NCBI GenBank assembly: GCA_000434635.1
Contig: HF988121.1
Span: 1 to 5,838, forward strand
Direction: 5' to 3'
From: Firmicutes bacterium CAG:110
Lineage (GTDB): Bacteria > Bacillota > Clostridia > Oscillospirales > Oscillospiraceae
Length of the DNA: 5,838 nucleotides
Below, one piece after another: positions 1-5,176 of the stretch (its first letter is position 1; every line of letters begins with the position of its first letter). The notes under the pieces were generated by a model, which made no database searches, was not told the origin of the DNA, and was given only the letters and a program-made list of their open reading frames with translations. The translations under genes and the position numbers were made by a program.

Positions 1-123
1 GCAGCTGAACTGGCTGAGCTTTTCGGTGATTGCAGACACAACACCTCTACCGTAGCGATCCAGCTGATACTGCTCCAGCTGTTGATATGCAATTAACACA
101 TTGGCTTTAAGTATTTCAAGCAT
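1..123 (-). CDS. N-terminal part of an AraD-like (class II aldolase family) protein, tentative; runs off the window
   Basis: Forty-one codons are visible from an ATG that lies three bases after the ptsI stop, in the same frame; GGAG inside the end of ptsI, 9 nt upstream, could serve as RBS. The protein begins MLEILKANVL and continues with GVVSAITEKL around residues 27-36. From memory, E. coli L-ribulose-5-phosphate 4-epimerase begins MLEDLKRQVLEANLAL and has GNVSA at the same distance, so a gapless alignment gives about 14 identities in 35. The key WGN of AraD is not conserved here (RGV instead), so this is a divergent relative or a wrong guess. An alternative is the N-terminal region of a DUF1016/YhcG-type protein, which has a similar YG-K-V--LS pattern. 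That the reading frame is a real gene is fairly likely; the product name is not secure. Confidence 0.45.
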   Translation of the reverse strand, partial: MLEILKANVLIAYQQLEQYQLDRYGRGVVSAITEKLSQFSC

Positions 124-126
124 GCA

Positions 127-306
127 TCAGCACTCCAGCATCTCCAGCGTGCAAGTTTGAGCAATGCTCTGGCGGATGGCTGCACGAACAGGCAGCACGG
201 CAGAGGGAGATACAGACAGTTCATCGATACCCATAGCCAGGAAGGTAGGCAGCATGGAAATGTCAGCACCCAGCTCGCCGCAGATACCGATCCAGATGCC
301 AGCCTT
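127..306 (-). pseudogene. ptsI: C-terminal 59 residues of PTS Enzyme I (phosphoenolpyruvate-protein phosphotransferase), 5' part lost at a junction
   Basis: Enzyme I takes phosphate from phosphoenolpyruvate and passes it to HPr in the cytoplasm, the first step of PTS sugar uptake. The visible piece reads KAGIWIGICGELGAD, then FLAMGIDELSVSPSAVLPVR. These are the well-known end of the PEP-binding TIM barrel: the Cys in GICGELGAD corresponds to the catalytic acid Cys502 of E. coli EI, and the GIDELSVSP block follows it in all EI proteins. The full protein is about 540-580 residues, so roughly 90% is missing. Homology stops near 306-309, where the opposite-strand EIIA sequence begins. The frame stays open beyond the junction only by chance, through antisense of EIIA. 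Next to EIIA and HPr this is clearly a piece of a pts locus, but inverted relative to them. Confidence 0.88.
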
Positions 307-783
307 GGTAAGAAAGAAGAAACCTTTGATCCCAATCATATTTTTGCTCCTATGGCTGGTCAGACCGTGCCTGTAGCAGAAGTTCCCGATCCTACTTTTG
401 CCCAGGGTATTCTGGGTGAAGGTATCGCAATCATTCCCGATGACGGTAAAGTATATGCCCCTTGTAATGCTACCGTGGATACCATGTTTGATACTGGCCA
501 CGCCATTAGTCTGGTAGCAGAGAATGGCGCTGAGATTCTGATCCATGTGGGTCTGGAAACTGTTGGTCTGGGCGGCAAGTGCTTCAAAGTTCATGTGAAG
601 AATGGCCAGAAGGTCAAGAAGGGCCAGCTGATGTTCGAAGCAGATCTGGAAGGAATCAAGGCTGCCGGTCTGAATACCATTACCCCTGTCCTGGTTTGCA
701 ATGTCGATGACTTTGCTTCCCTGAACGGTCACACCGGCAATGCTGTTACCAATGATGACGTTGTCATCGAACTGAGCAAGTAA
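307..783 (+). CDS. crr: PTS glucose-type EIIA protein or domain, missing its first few residues
   Basis: EIIA-Glc carries phosphate from HPr to the EIIB domain of glucose, sucrose or N-acetylglucosamine permeases, and in some bacteria regulates sugar use. From GKKEETFDPNHIF the sequence follows the family to the end: IFAPMAGQTVPVAEVPDPTFAQG, then IIPDDGKVYAP, FDTGHAISL with the structural active-site His, and EILIHVGLETVGLGGKCF with the phosphorylated His. It ends VCNVDDF, a short tail and TAA. About 158 residues is the usual single-domain size, so only a short N-terminus appears lost; it could also be the last domain of a PtsG-like permease. No native start codon is visible: an upstream TTG in frame (157) would add residues encoded antisense to ptsI. 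A ptsH start follows 33 bp downstream, the expected pts operon order. Confidence 0.88.
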   Translation, partial: GKKEETFDPNHIFAPMAGQTVPVAEVPDPTFAQGILGEGIAIIPDDGKVYAPCNATVDTMFDTGHAISLVAENGAEILIHVGLETVGLGGKCFKVHVKNGQKVKKGQLMFEADLEGIKAAGLNTITPVLVCNVDDFASLNGHTGNAVTNDDVVIELSK

Positions 784-802
784 TTGAATATAATAACGAT
801 TT

Positions 803-808
803 AGGAGG
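803..808 (+). promoter_or_regulatory. Ribosome binding site of ptsH (AGGAGG)
   Basis: A perfect AGGAGG lies 8 nt before the ATG at 817. It marks 817 as a genuine native start codon although the gene is truncated a few codons later, so translation of the downstream chimeric frame is possible. Confidence 0.8.
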
Positions 809-816
809 CTAATAAT

Positions 817-843
817 ATGAAGCAGTTTGAATATACCATCAAG
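817..843 (+). pseudogene. ptsH: First nine codons of HPr (phosphocarrier protein), truncated
   Basis: The sequence reads MKQFEYTIK after a perfect RBS and 33 bp behind an EIIA gene. Clostridial HPr proteins commonly begin this way and continue D-x-x-GIHARPAG with the phosphorylated His. Here homology ends at the ninth codon and the sequence switches to antisense relaxase, so the active-site His is absent and no HPr can be made. HPr normally shuttles phosphate between EI and EIIA and, as HPr(Ser-P), acts with CcpA. The assignment rests on nine residues plus context, which is convincing because EI and EIIA pieces are also present. Confidence 0.7.
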
Positions 844-959
844 GCAATGTCAAAGCTGTATGCGAGCTGGGCTTTCTTTCCACGCTCCACTTTCTCAACA
901 GCGTTCCAGAGTGTTTCCTGGTCTGCGTACTCCGGCGGAGCGTGGGCGGGCAGCAGGAT
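840..959 (-). pseudogene. Internal fragment of a MobA/MobL-type (MobQ family) conjugative relaxase
   Basis: Read on the minus strand this 40-codon stretch gives ILLPAHAPPEYADQETLWN, then VEKVERGKKAQLAYSFDIAL. This is the typical segment around residues 45-85 of MobA/MobL relaxases of Gram-positive mobilizable elements, just after the N-terminal catalytic-Tyr region. The relaxase nicks oriT and stays bound to the 5' end during transfer. Both ends are cut: upstream it joins the IS3 transposase near 957-960, downstream it joins ptsH near 837-844. Neither the catalytic tyrosine nor the HxH motif is in the fragment, so it is non-functional. It lies on the far side of the oriT candidate at 1506-1562 with the orientation expected for a native oriT-mob pair, and is now separated from it by the IS remnant. 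Confidence 0.82.
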
Positions 960-1350
960 TGCCTATGATATTTCTCGGCGTCCCGATTTCAAGCAGACAA
1001 TGGATATGCTGGACAGAGCTTTTGAGAAGATTCCGGATAACTCTGGGGCAATTCTGTACTCGGACCAGGGCTGGCAGTATCAGATGAAACATTATCAACA
1101 GAGGCTGCAGGAAAAAGGAATTGTACAGAGCATGTCCAGGAAAGGGAACTGCTACGATAACGCAATGATGGAAAACTTTTTTGGATTATTAAAAACGGAA
1201 ATGTTCTATGGCAGGAAATTCCGGGACGCAAAGCATCTGATTTCTGAAATAAAGAAATATATCGATTATTACAACAATAACCGGATAAAACTCCGGTTAA
1301 AAGGAATGAGTCCGGTGCAATACCGAACTCATTTCGCAGAGGCTATTTAA
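957..1350 (+). pseudogene. IS3-family transposase OrfB, C-terminal part of the DDE integrase domain
   Basis: OrfB is the catalytic part of the frameshift-fused IS3 transposase. Visible from about 960: IAYDISRRPDFKQ, then YSDQGWQYQ with the second catalytic Asp. Thirty-five residues later comes the catalytic Glu in NAMMENFFGLLK, the canonical D(35)E spacing, and then the family ending YYNNNRIKLRLKGMSPVQYR. About 130 residues of roughly 280 are present; the first catalytic Asp, the helix-turn-helix OrfA and the N-terminal half are gone. The frame is continuous with the HPr start at 817 through antisense relaxase, giving a 177-codon chimeric ORF that should not be taken as one protein family member. 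The closest relatives I recognise are IS150-group elements of Clostridia and Bacilli. Confidence 0.85.
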
Positions 1351-1357
1351 CCAGAAT

Positions 1358-1382
1358 CGTCCAACATTTGGGGTGCATATCA
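1358..1382 (+). repeat. Right terminal inverted repeat of the IS3-family element
   Basis: The stretch begins CGTCCAAC and ends GGGGTGCATATCA. It matches the layout of IS150-group right ends (GTCCAAC, an AT-rich stretch, GGGTGCA) and finishes with the CA dinucleotide that IS3 elements need. Sequence after 1382 is therefore flanking DNA. The left repeat and target duplication cannot be checked because the left end is missing. Confidence 0.65.
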
Positions 1383-1407
1383 GCATTACTGACGGTCTGC
1401 AAGGATA

Positions 1408-1420
1408 GCCGCATAGCGGC
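1408..1420. repeat. Small GC-rich hairpin in the oriT-proximal non-coding region
   Basis: GCCGC, loop ATA, GCGGC form a perfect 5-bp stem. It lies in a non-coding, locally GC-rich stretch (about 1383-1500) between the IS end and the oriT candidate. Such stretches commonly sit between oriT and the relaxase gene in MobQ elements and may bind accessory proteins. No gene is seen in 1383-1612. Confidence 0.4.
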
Positions 1421-1465
1421 GCAAGGGAGCGCAGCCCCCTGTTCGGAACGCAGTGACGCAAAACA

Positions 1466-1489
1466 CCCCGGACATTCAGGTGCCCGGGG
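1466..1489 (-). terminator. Candidate rho-independent terminator or oriT-associated hairpin
   Basis: Read on the minus strand, CCCCGG and CCGGGG pair across a 12-nt loop and are followed by TGTTTT. It is the first terminator-like structure after the minus-strand sigma/ABC operon and the 24-residue peptide gene. The stem is short and the T run only four bases, so a role as part of the oriT region is an equal possibility. Confidence 0.35.
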
Positions 1490-1505
1490 CGTTCAGTTTC
1501 ACAGA

Positions 1506-1562
1506 GCGCACATACGGGGAATACCCCGTATAGAAGTGCGCCCTTAGTATAATTACTAAGGG
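1506..1562 (+). other. Candidate origin of transfer (oriT) of MobQ/RSF1010 type
   Basis: A perfect hairpin (ATACGGGG, loop AATA, CCCCGTAT; 1512-1531) is followed after two bases by AAGTGCGCCCTTA (1534-1546). RSF1010/R1162 and relatives have the same layout: an inverted repeat, a short gap and a nick core ending TGCG^CCCT. By analogy the nick falls between 1540 and 1541. Outer arms GCGCAC (1506-1511) and GTGCGC (1536-1541) extend the stem across a 4-nt bulge. A second perfect palindrome (CCCTTAGTA, loop TAAT, TACTAAGGG; 1541-1562) starts exactly at the predicted nick. By this analogy the sigma/ABC genes would enter the recipient first and the relaxase side last, the usual order. A relaxase fragment of the fitting family lies at 840-959. 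Nick position is inferred from RSF1010, not shown here. Confidence 0.78.
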
Positions 1563-1612
1563 ACACAAGCGAAGGAATGAAGAGTTGCTGGTGCCTGAAC
1601 ATCATACTGTTT

Positions 1613-1687
1613 TTACAAAATCCAGCATCCTGCAATGGCGATCACAACAAGGACGGTCAGAAGAAAGGCAAGGACTTTTCGATACAT
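1613..1687 (-). CDS. 24-residue hydrophobic peptide with a lipobox-like end
   Basis: The frame starts at ATG 1687 behind a strong AAAGGAGG (about 9 nt spacing) and ends at TAA. The peptide begins MYRKVLAFLL, is a single hydrophobic helix throughout, and ends AIAGCWIL. The N-terminal Arg/Lys and the IAGC sequence look like a lipoprotein signal peptide with a lipobox (cleavage before Cys), but only three residues follow the Cys. It could therefore be a membrane micropeptide or a precursor from which a short peptide is released. It lies 53 bp after the permease stop with no terminator between, so it is probably the last gene of the ABC operon. I do not recognise a family; function is unknown. 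The RBS is the main argument that it is translated. Confidence 0.6.
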   Translation of the reverse strand: MYRKVLAFLLTVLVVIAIAGCWIL

Positions 1688-1740
1688 GGTGTAAAACCTC
1701 CTTTTTGATTTCGCGCTTATCACACATGGAACGGTAATGA

Positions 1741-2982
1741 TTATGCTCTCTTCCTGTGATATTCCAGATACATCATGGGAATCAATATGACAGTCAGCAT
1801 CAGATATAGCGGAATACTGACATCTAAAGTACGGAAAACCTTACCAAAGATGGTGATAATATTGAAGGAACCCAGATTCTGATAGAGTTCCAGCAAGTGC
1901 GACGGCATGAGGCTCAGAATTTTATCCAACCAGTTTGCCATTCCCTCCAGGAAAGAGGGGAGGAATATCAGAATAAATGGGGTTGTCACCGCAAAGACAG
2001 TAGACTTTGTCTTGGCGGAGATCCACATGGTCAGGAACGCCAAGAAAAGGTTGCTGATGTAGCCGGATATGAGAGCCAGCATCCAAGCTTGCCACATATT
2101 AAGATTATAGATACTTTTCCAGAGCTGCCACTGGATGACGCAGCTTGCGCCCTCGAAGCCGAGATAGCACAAGGTGAACAGGCTATAGATAAGCATGGCT
2201 CCCCAGTACAGGACTGTTACCAGCAGAAAACCTGCCTTGATCTTGGCAGAGGTAGCTTTATTCCTGCCACAAAGGGTGGAAAAATACACTGCATCCGCTT
2301 TCCATTTGAATTCGCTAGAGAAGATGCCAGCCAACAGAAAACCCAGAATCAGAATTCCCAGTGAAGGAATATATCCGGCGTTTTCCAGCAGCTGATGCCA
2401 GCCTTCGTGGTATGTGAAGTAGAAGGGAATCTCTAATTCCTTGTACTGCCCAATGATATACTGCTTCTCCGATTCGGAATACTTGGAGTAAGCACCATCG
2501 GCTTCATCATAAAGCCAATTTTTCAGTAATTTCTCACGGTTGGCGTAAAAGGTATCTTCATCGATGGCAGTGAGCCTGTCAGCGGTGTAATAATCGTACT
2601 CCCGGAAACCATTTGAATAGGACTCATTCAGAATTTTCCGGATGGGTGCGAAACCCTGTTTCCAGCTATACGCGATTTCATTCTGCTGCACAATATCTGA
2701 CTTTGCTTCGGGTGTTGCATTGATCCTTTGATTTTCCTGAATCACTCTGCTCAACTTATTCTGATCAACCCAGCCTTCCCATTCCTTCTGGGCTTCGCGC
2801 AGTTTCTTGACAGCAGATGGGCCATATTCGCTCTCCCCCTGCTCATTCACCCACTTTACCTCCACATTCAATGCGCCAGTCGATGATAGCCAACAGGACA
2901 GCGCCAAGACGGCAATGTACAATATCAGGGCGATCTTACCACCAACGGAACCAAGCACCTTTTTTAGTTCATACCGTACCAT
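1741..2982 (-). CDS. ABC-2-type transporter permease with a large extracytoplasmic domain
   Basis: A 413-residue membrane protein beginning MVRYELKKVLGS. The start at 2982 overlaps the ATPase end by 14 bp and has AGGACAGG in front; an ATG 42 bp further up (3024) is possible but would extend the overlap without a better RBS. The layout is typical of ABC-2 permeases of Gram-positive export or immunity systems. One membrane helix (about 13-32) is followed by about 165 polar residues rich in Lys/Glu/Tyr, likely outside the cell. Then come roughly five hydrophobic segments: around GILILGFLLAGIF, FLLVTVLYWGAMLIYSLF, WMLALISGYISNLFLAF, VFAVTTPFILIFLP and LYLMLTVILIPMMY. It ends YHRKRA. It would form the membrane channel with the ATPase next to it. 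Substrate (peptide, lipid or antibiotic) cannot be read from the sequence. Confidence 0.82.
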   Translation of the reverse strand: MVRYELKKVLGSVGGKIALILYIAVLALSCWLSSTGALNVEVKWVNEQGESEYGPSAVKKLREAQKEWEGWVDQNKLSRVIQENQRINATPEAKSDIVQQNEIAYSWKQGFAPIRKILNESYSNGFREYDYYTADRLTAIDEDTFYANREKLLKNWLYDEADGAYSKYSESEKQYIIGQYKELEIPFYFTYHEGWHQLLENAGYIPSLGILILGFLLAGIFSSEFKWKADAVYFSTLCGRNKATSAKIKAGFLLVTVLYWGAMLIYSLFTLCYLGFEGASCVIQWQLWKSIYNLNMWQAWMLALISGYISNLFLAFLTMWISAKTKSTVFAVTTPFILIFLPSFLEGMANWLDKILSLMPSHLLELYQNLGSFNIITIFGKVFRTLDVSIPLYLMLTVILIPMMYLEYHRKRA

Positions 2983-3856
2983 CGCTATCACCTGTCCTTT
3001 CTCCAAAATAACAGAGGAAAACATCCTCCAAAGTTGGTTCTACCCTGACGGCATCTTCTGCCGGTCGTCCCTTGGAAACGATTCGTAGCTCCGCACCTCC
3101 AGGAATCGTCTTCACGTTTGCAACTTTGTATGCCTTCAGACAGGCATCGATCCTGCTTTTGGGCACAGTACAGCTCCAAACCAGTTCTGGCATGGAGTCA
3201 ATGAGTTCCTCAGCAGTGCCGGAAATGGCAAGGCAGCCGTCCTTCATCAGCAGAATGTCACCTGCGATATACTCAATGTCCGATACAATATGTGTGGACA
3301 GCAGCACGATTCGATCCTCTGAAAGCTCGCTGATCAGATTCCGAAACCGAATCCGCTCGCTGGGATCCAGACCGGCGGTAGGCTCGTCCAGAATTAGAAT
3401 CTTGGGGTCGTTCAGCATGGCTTGGGCAATACCTGCCCGGCGCTTCATGCCGCCAGAAAGGGTTTTCATTTTCTTGTTCCGTGCTTTCACCAGACCAACT
3501 TGCTTCAGCAGTTCCTTGACCCGCTGCTTTGCCACCGCAGGGCGTATACCTTTGAGGGTGGCAATGTACATCAGGTAGTCGTAGATGGAAAAGTCTGGAT
3601 AGTACCCAAAATCCTGAGGAAGATATCCCAGCAGATTCCGGTATCTGCCGTCCATGGCAAAAATGTCTTCTCCATCCCAGATAATTTGCCCGGATGTGGG
3701 CTTCATCAAGGTAGTAAGCATCCGCATCAGGGTGGTTTTACCAGCGCCGTTGACACCAAGCAAACCATAGACGCCGCAGCGTAAATCATAGCTGAAATGA
3801 TCGACAGCTTTGAAGTCGCCAAATTCTTTTGTTAAGTCTCTAATTCTCAAATCCAT
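2969..3856 (-). CDS. ABC transporter ATP-binding protein
   Basis: A 295-residue cytoplasmic ATPase beginning MDLRIRDLTKEFGDFKAV. All nucleotide-binding motifs are intact: Walker A GVNGAGKTT (34-42), Q-loop Gln81 in YLPQDFG, signature LSGGM (133-137), Walker B ILILDEPTAGLD (153-164) and the switch His189 in LSTHIVSD. The C-terminal 90 residues are a family-typical extension ending in TLEDVFLCYFGE, a pattern common in drug, bacteriocin and lantibiotic efflux ATPases. The start at 3856 is preceded by GGAGGTGA at 8 nt and overlaps the upstream gene by 10 bp; the longer frame up to 3952 would read through a membrane-protein gene and is not used. It energises the adjacent permease, overlapping it by 14 bp, and is probably translationally coupled. 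Substrate is unknown. Confidence 0.93.
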   Translation of the reverse strand: MDLRIRDLTKEFGDFKAVDHFSYDLRCGVYGLLGVNGAGKTTLMRMLTTLMKPTSGQIIWDGEDIFAMDGRYRNLLGYLPQDFGYYPDFSIYDYLMYIATLKGIRPAVAKQRVKELLKQVGLVKARNKKMKTLSGGMKRRAGIAQAMLNDPKILILDEPTAGLDPSERIRFRNLISELSEDRIVLLSTHIVSDIEYIAGDILLMKDGCLAISGTAEELIDSMPELVWSCTVPKSRIDACLKAYKVANVKTIPGGAELRIVSKGRPAEDAVRVEPTLEDVFLCYFGERTGDSDGTV

Positions 3857-4581
3857 AAAGGTTTCACCTCCATAATCGTTTGCCATTTCCTCTGTCCGCG
3901 ATAGAGGGTATATCCCATGAAGAAAACAGATGCAGCCAGCAAAGATACCCACGCAGGAACAGAGATGGCACGGAAAACAGTATCATTCAGAACGAGCACT
4001 GACCAGGCTCCAGCCCAAAGGACACACAGAAGCAGGGAAAGTGCCTGAGAATTGATCCGCTTGCTGTAAAGGGTTCTGAAGCAGATACAGCAGGTCACAT
4101 TGAAGGGGAGCATAAACTGTGTAAGCATTTCCCAGAGAGTCATTCTGCTAAGCAGGGTTGCGACCGCATAGAATGCTGACAGCAGCACCATATCTACCCC
4201 GGCAAAGAGGGTCAGCCGTGCCGCATAGATGGAACGAAGGGTATAAAATGTTGTACATTCGATTTCCAAAGCATCGCAACTTCGGTTTTTCCAGATTTCC
4301 GGATAAATCAGAATTACAAACAGCGATCCGGTAAGCCCCAGAATACGGCGCACGGTGAAGTCGGTTTCTGAGTTTTTAAGCAAGAAACATACAAAGGCAA
4401 GCAGCAGCCCTTGCATCAGCCACCAGCGTTTCTTGATGAACTTACTCTGCTGATACAGAAATTCTATGTGGGAAACGGTTTGTTCCGATTCCTCAGAAAG
4501 AAATTCTTCCTTGGAAACAGAAATGGTTTTCTGTATTTTGGATTCATCGCAGGTCACATCAAAGCGAAAGAGTTCCCTCAT
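3847..4581 (-). CDS. Polytopic membrane protein between ECF sigma factor and ABC transporter; possible second permease subunit or sigma partner
   Basis: A 244-residue protein with about 50 polar N-terminal residues (CDESKIQK, then SKEEFLSEESEQ) ending in a KFIKKR positive cluster, then about six hydrophobic segments. The segments are near LLLAFVCFLL, GLTGSLFVILIYP, LTLFAGVDMVLLSAFYAV, QFMLPFNVTCCICF, ALSLLLCVLWAGAWSVLVL and WVSLLAASVFFMGYTLY. It starts at ATG 4581 with AAGGAGG 8-9 nt upstream; the ATG overlaps the sigma stop as ATGA, implying coupled translation. Genes directly after an ECF sigma factor often encode its anti-sigma factor, and a cytoplasmic N-terminus followed by membrane helices would fit. 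It has no zinc-finger HxxxCxxC motif, however, and could equally be an ABC-2 half permease. I recognise the sigma, membrane protein, ATPase, permease gene order from gut Clostridia but no named family. Confidence 0.75.
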   Translation of the reverse strand: MRELFRFDVTCDESKIQKTISVSKEEFLSEESEQTVSHIEFLYQQSKFIKKRWWLMQGLLLAFVCFLLKNSETDFTVRRILGLTGSLFVILIYPEIWKNRSCDALEIECTTFYTLRSIYAARLTLFAGVDMVLLSAFYAVATLLSRMTLWEMLTQFMLPFNVTCCICFRTLYSKRINSQALSLLLCVLWAGAWSVLVLNDTVFRAISVPAWVSLLAASVFFMGYTLYRGQRKWQTIMEVKPLWI

Positions 4582-5096
4582 TCAAAATCCTCCTTCCCTA
4601 AATATATCGTCAATAATTCTTTTGCACGTTTGATCCGGTACTTCACCAGCGGCAGACTGATCCCCAAAATTCTGGCAATTTCCTTTTGCCTGACTTCCTG
4701 AAAGAAATACAGGATGGTTACTTCCCGCAGTTCCTGTGGAAGACGTTCCAGAGCCATATGGACATCCATCCGTAAATCCAGGGACTCCATCAGGCAGACA
4801 GGATGCTCCGGCAGTTCCTCCATCGGCAGTTCTTCCGGCTTTCTGTAATAATCCCGGCACAGATTGCCTGCAATCACATACAGATAATTTGCAGCCTTCC
4901 CATAGTGCTGGTACTGATGGAGCGTGCGGAAGAACCGGGCAAAGGTTTCCTGGGTCAAGTCTTCTGTGAAACCGGAGTCCTTGATATGTAGGTGACAGTA
5001 ACGCATTATCTTTGGGTAATACTTCCGCACAAAGGATTCGATGGCCTGATCATCGCCATTTTGCATTCTGTGCAGGAGCAGGAAATCGCCGTCCAT
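4578..5096 (-). CDS. ECF-type RNA polymerase sigma factor
   Basis: A 172-residue sigma-70 family protein starting MDGDFLLLHRMQNGD behind GGAGGAAAAAC; an upstream ATG in frame (5198) lacks an RBS and lies in a terminator-like hairpin. Region 2 spans about 17-84: YYPKIMRYC, then FTEDLTQETFARFF (core-binding and -10 recognition) and NYLYVIAGNLCRDYYRK. Region 4 spans about 110-165: LERLPQELREVTILYFF, then a helix-turn-helix around QKEIARILGISLPLVKYRIKRAKELL, which reads the -35. No region 1 or 3 is present, as expected for group 4. It should direct RNA polymerase to a small regulon, most probably this operon. It overlaps the next gene by 4 bp (ATGA). A cre box and a -10-like TATACT lie just upstream. 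Confidence 0.92.
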   Translation of the reverse strand: MDGDFLLLHRMQNGDDQAIESFVRKYYPKIMRYCHLHIKDSGFTEDLTQETFARFFRTLHQYQHYGKAANYLYVIAGNLCRDYYRKPEELPMEELPEHPVCLMESLDLRMDVHMALERLPQELREVTILYFFQEVRQKEIARILGISLPLVKYRIKRAKELLTIYLGKEDFE

Positions 5097-5119
5097 GTTT
5101 TTCCTCCTCTCCTGTAGAT

Positions 5120-5133
5120 TAAAAGCGCTTTCA
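5120..5133 (-). promoter_or_regulatory. cre box (CcpA binding site) in front of the sigma operon
   Basis: Read on the minus strand, TGAAAGCGCTTTTA matches the Gram-positive cre consensus TGWAANCGNTNWCA at 13 of 14 positions; the plus-strand reading also gives 13 of 14, because the core AAAGCGCTTT is a perfect palindrome. It lies immediately after a TATACT -10 candidate, across the expected transcription start and 13 bp before the RBS. That position normally gives repression by CcpA/HPr(Ser-P) when preferred sugars are present. Site inferred from consensus only. Confidence 0.6.
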
Positions 5134-5136
5134 TTT

Positions 5137-5165
5137 AGTATAACGAAGCAGAACGGAAAAAAGAT
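5137..5165 (-). promoter_or_regulatory. Promoter candidate of the sigma/ABC operon
   Basis: TATACT (5137-5142 on the minus strand) is a good -10 hexamer, 40 bp before the sigma start codon. The hexamer 17 bp upstream (ATCTTT) is a poor -35, so the promoter is either weak, activator-dependent or read partly by the ECF factor itself. A CGTT directly overlapping the -10 would suit ECF recognition, but no matching ECF -35 is obvious. Confidence 0.4.
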
Positions 5166-5176
5166 AGTCTGAGATG

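Larger units (their letters stand above)
957..1382 (+). mobile_element. Remnant of an IS3-family (IS150-group) insertion sequence, right end intact, left part missing
   Basis: The segment holds the C-terminal part of an OrfB transposase and, 7 bp after its stop, a sequence of the IS150-type terminal inverted repeat ending in CA. No matching left end (TGATATGCACCCC...) and no orfA are present in the window. The left side is cut internally at the relaxase junction, so the copy cannot move on its own. Confidence 0.8.

Noticed and set aside
157..306. Plus-strand extension of the EIIA frame from a TTG at 157
   Set aside because: These codons are antisense to the ptsI C-terminus and have no EIIA-like sequence or RBS; the native EIIA start was lost at the junction.
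127..732. 201-codon minus-strand open frame
   Set aside because: Only its last 59 codons (ptsI) are homologous coding sequence; the rest is antisense to EIIA across the junction.
1297..1635. 112-codon minus-strand frame across the oriT region
   Set aside because: It covers the IS end, hairpins and oriT palindromes, has no RBS, and its composition follows the structured DNA. Best explained as a chance frame of the transfer origin.
1897..2364. 155-codon plus-strand frame
   Set aside because: Lies wholly antisense to the permease gene, has no RBS, and reads as low-quality sequence rich in Gln/Glu/His.
2983..3024. Upstream ATG giving a 427-residue permease
   Set aside because: It would deepen the overlap with the ATPase and lacks a good RBS; the ATG at 2982 begins the family-like MVRYELKK.
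3072..3578. 168-codon plus-strand frame
   Set aside because: Antisense shadow of the ABC ATPase, whose motifs are complete on the minus strand.
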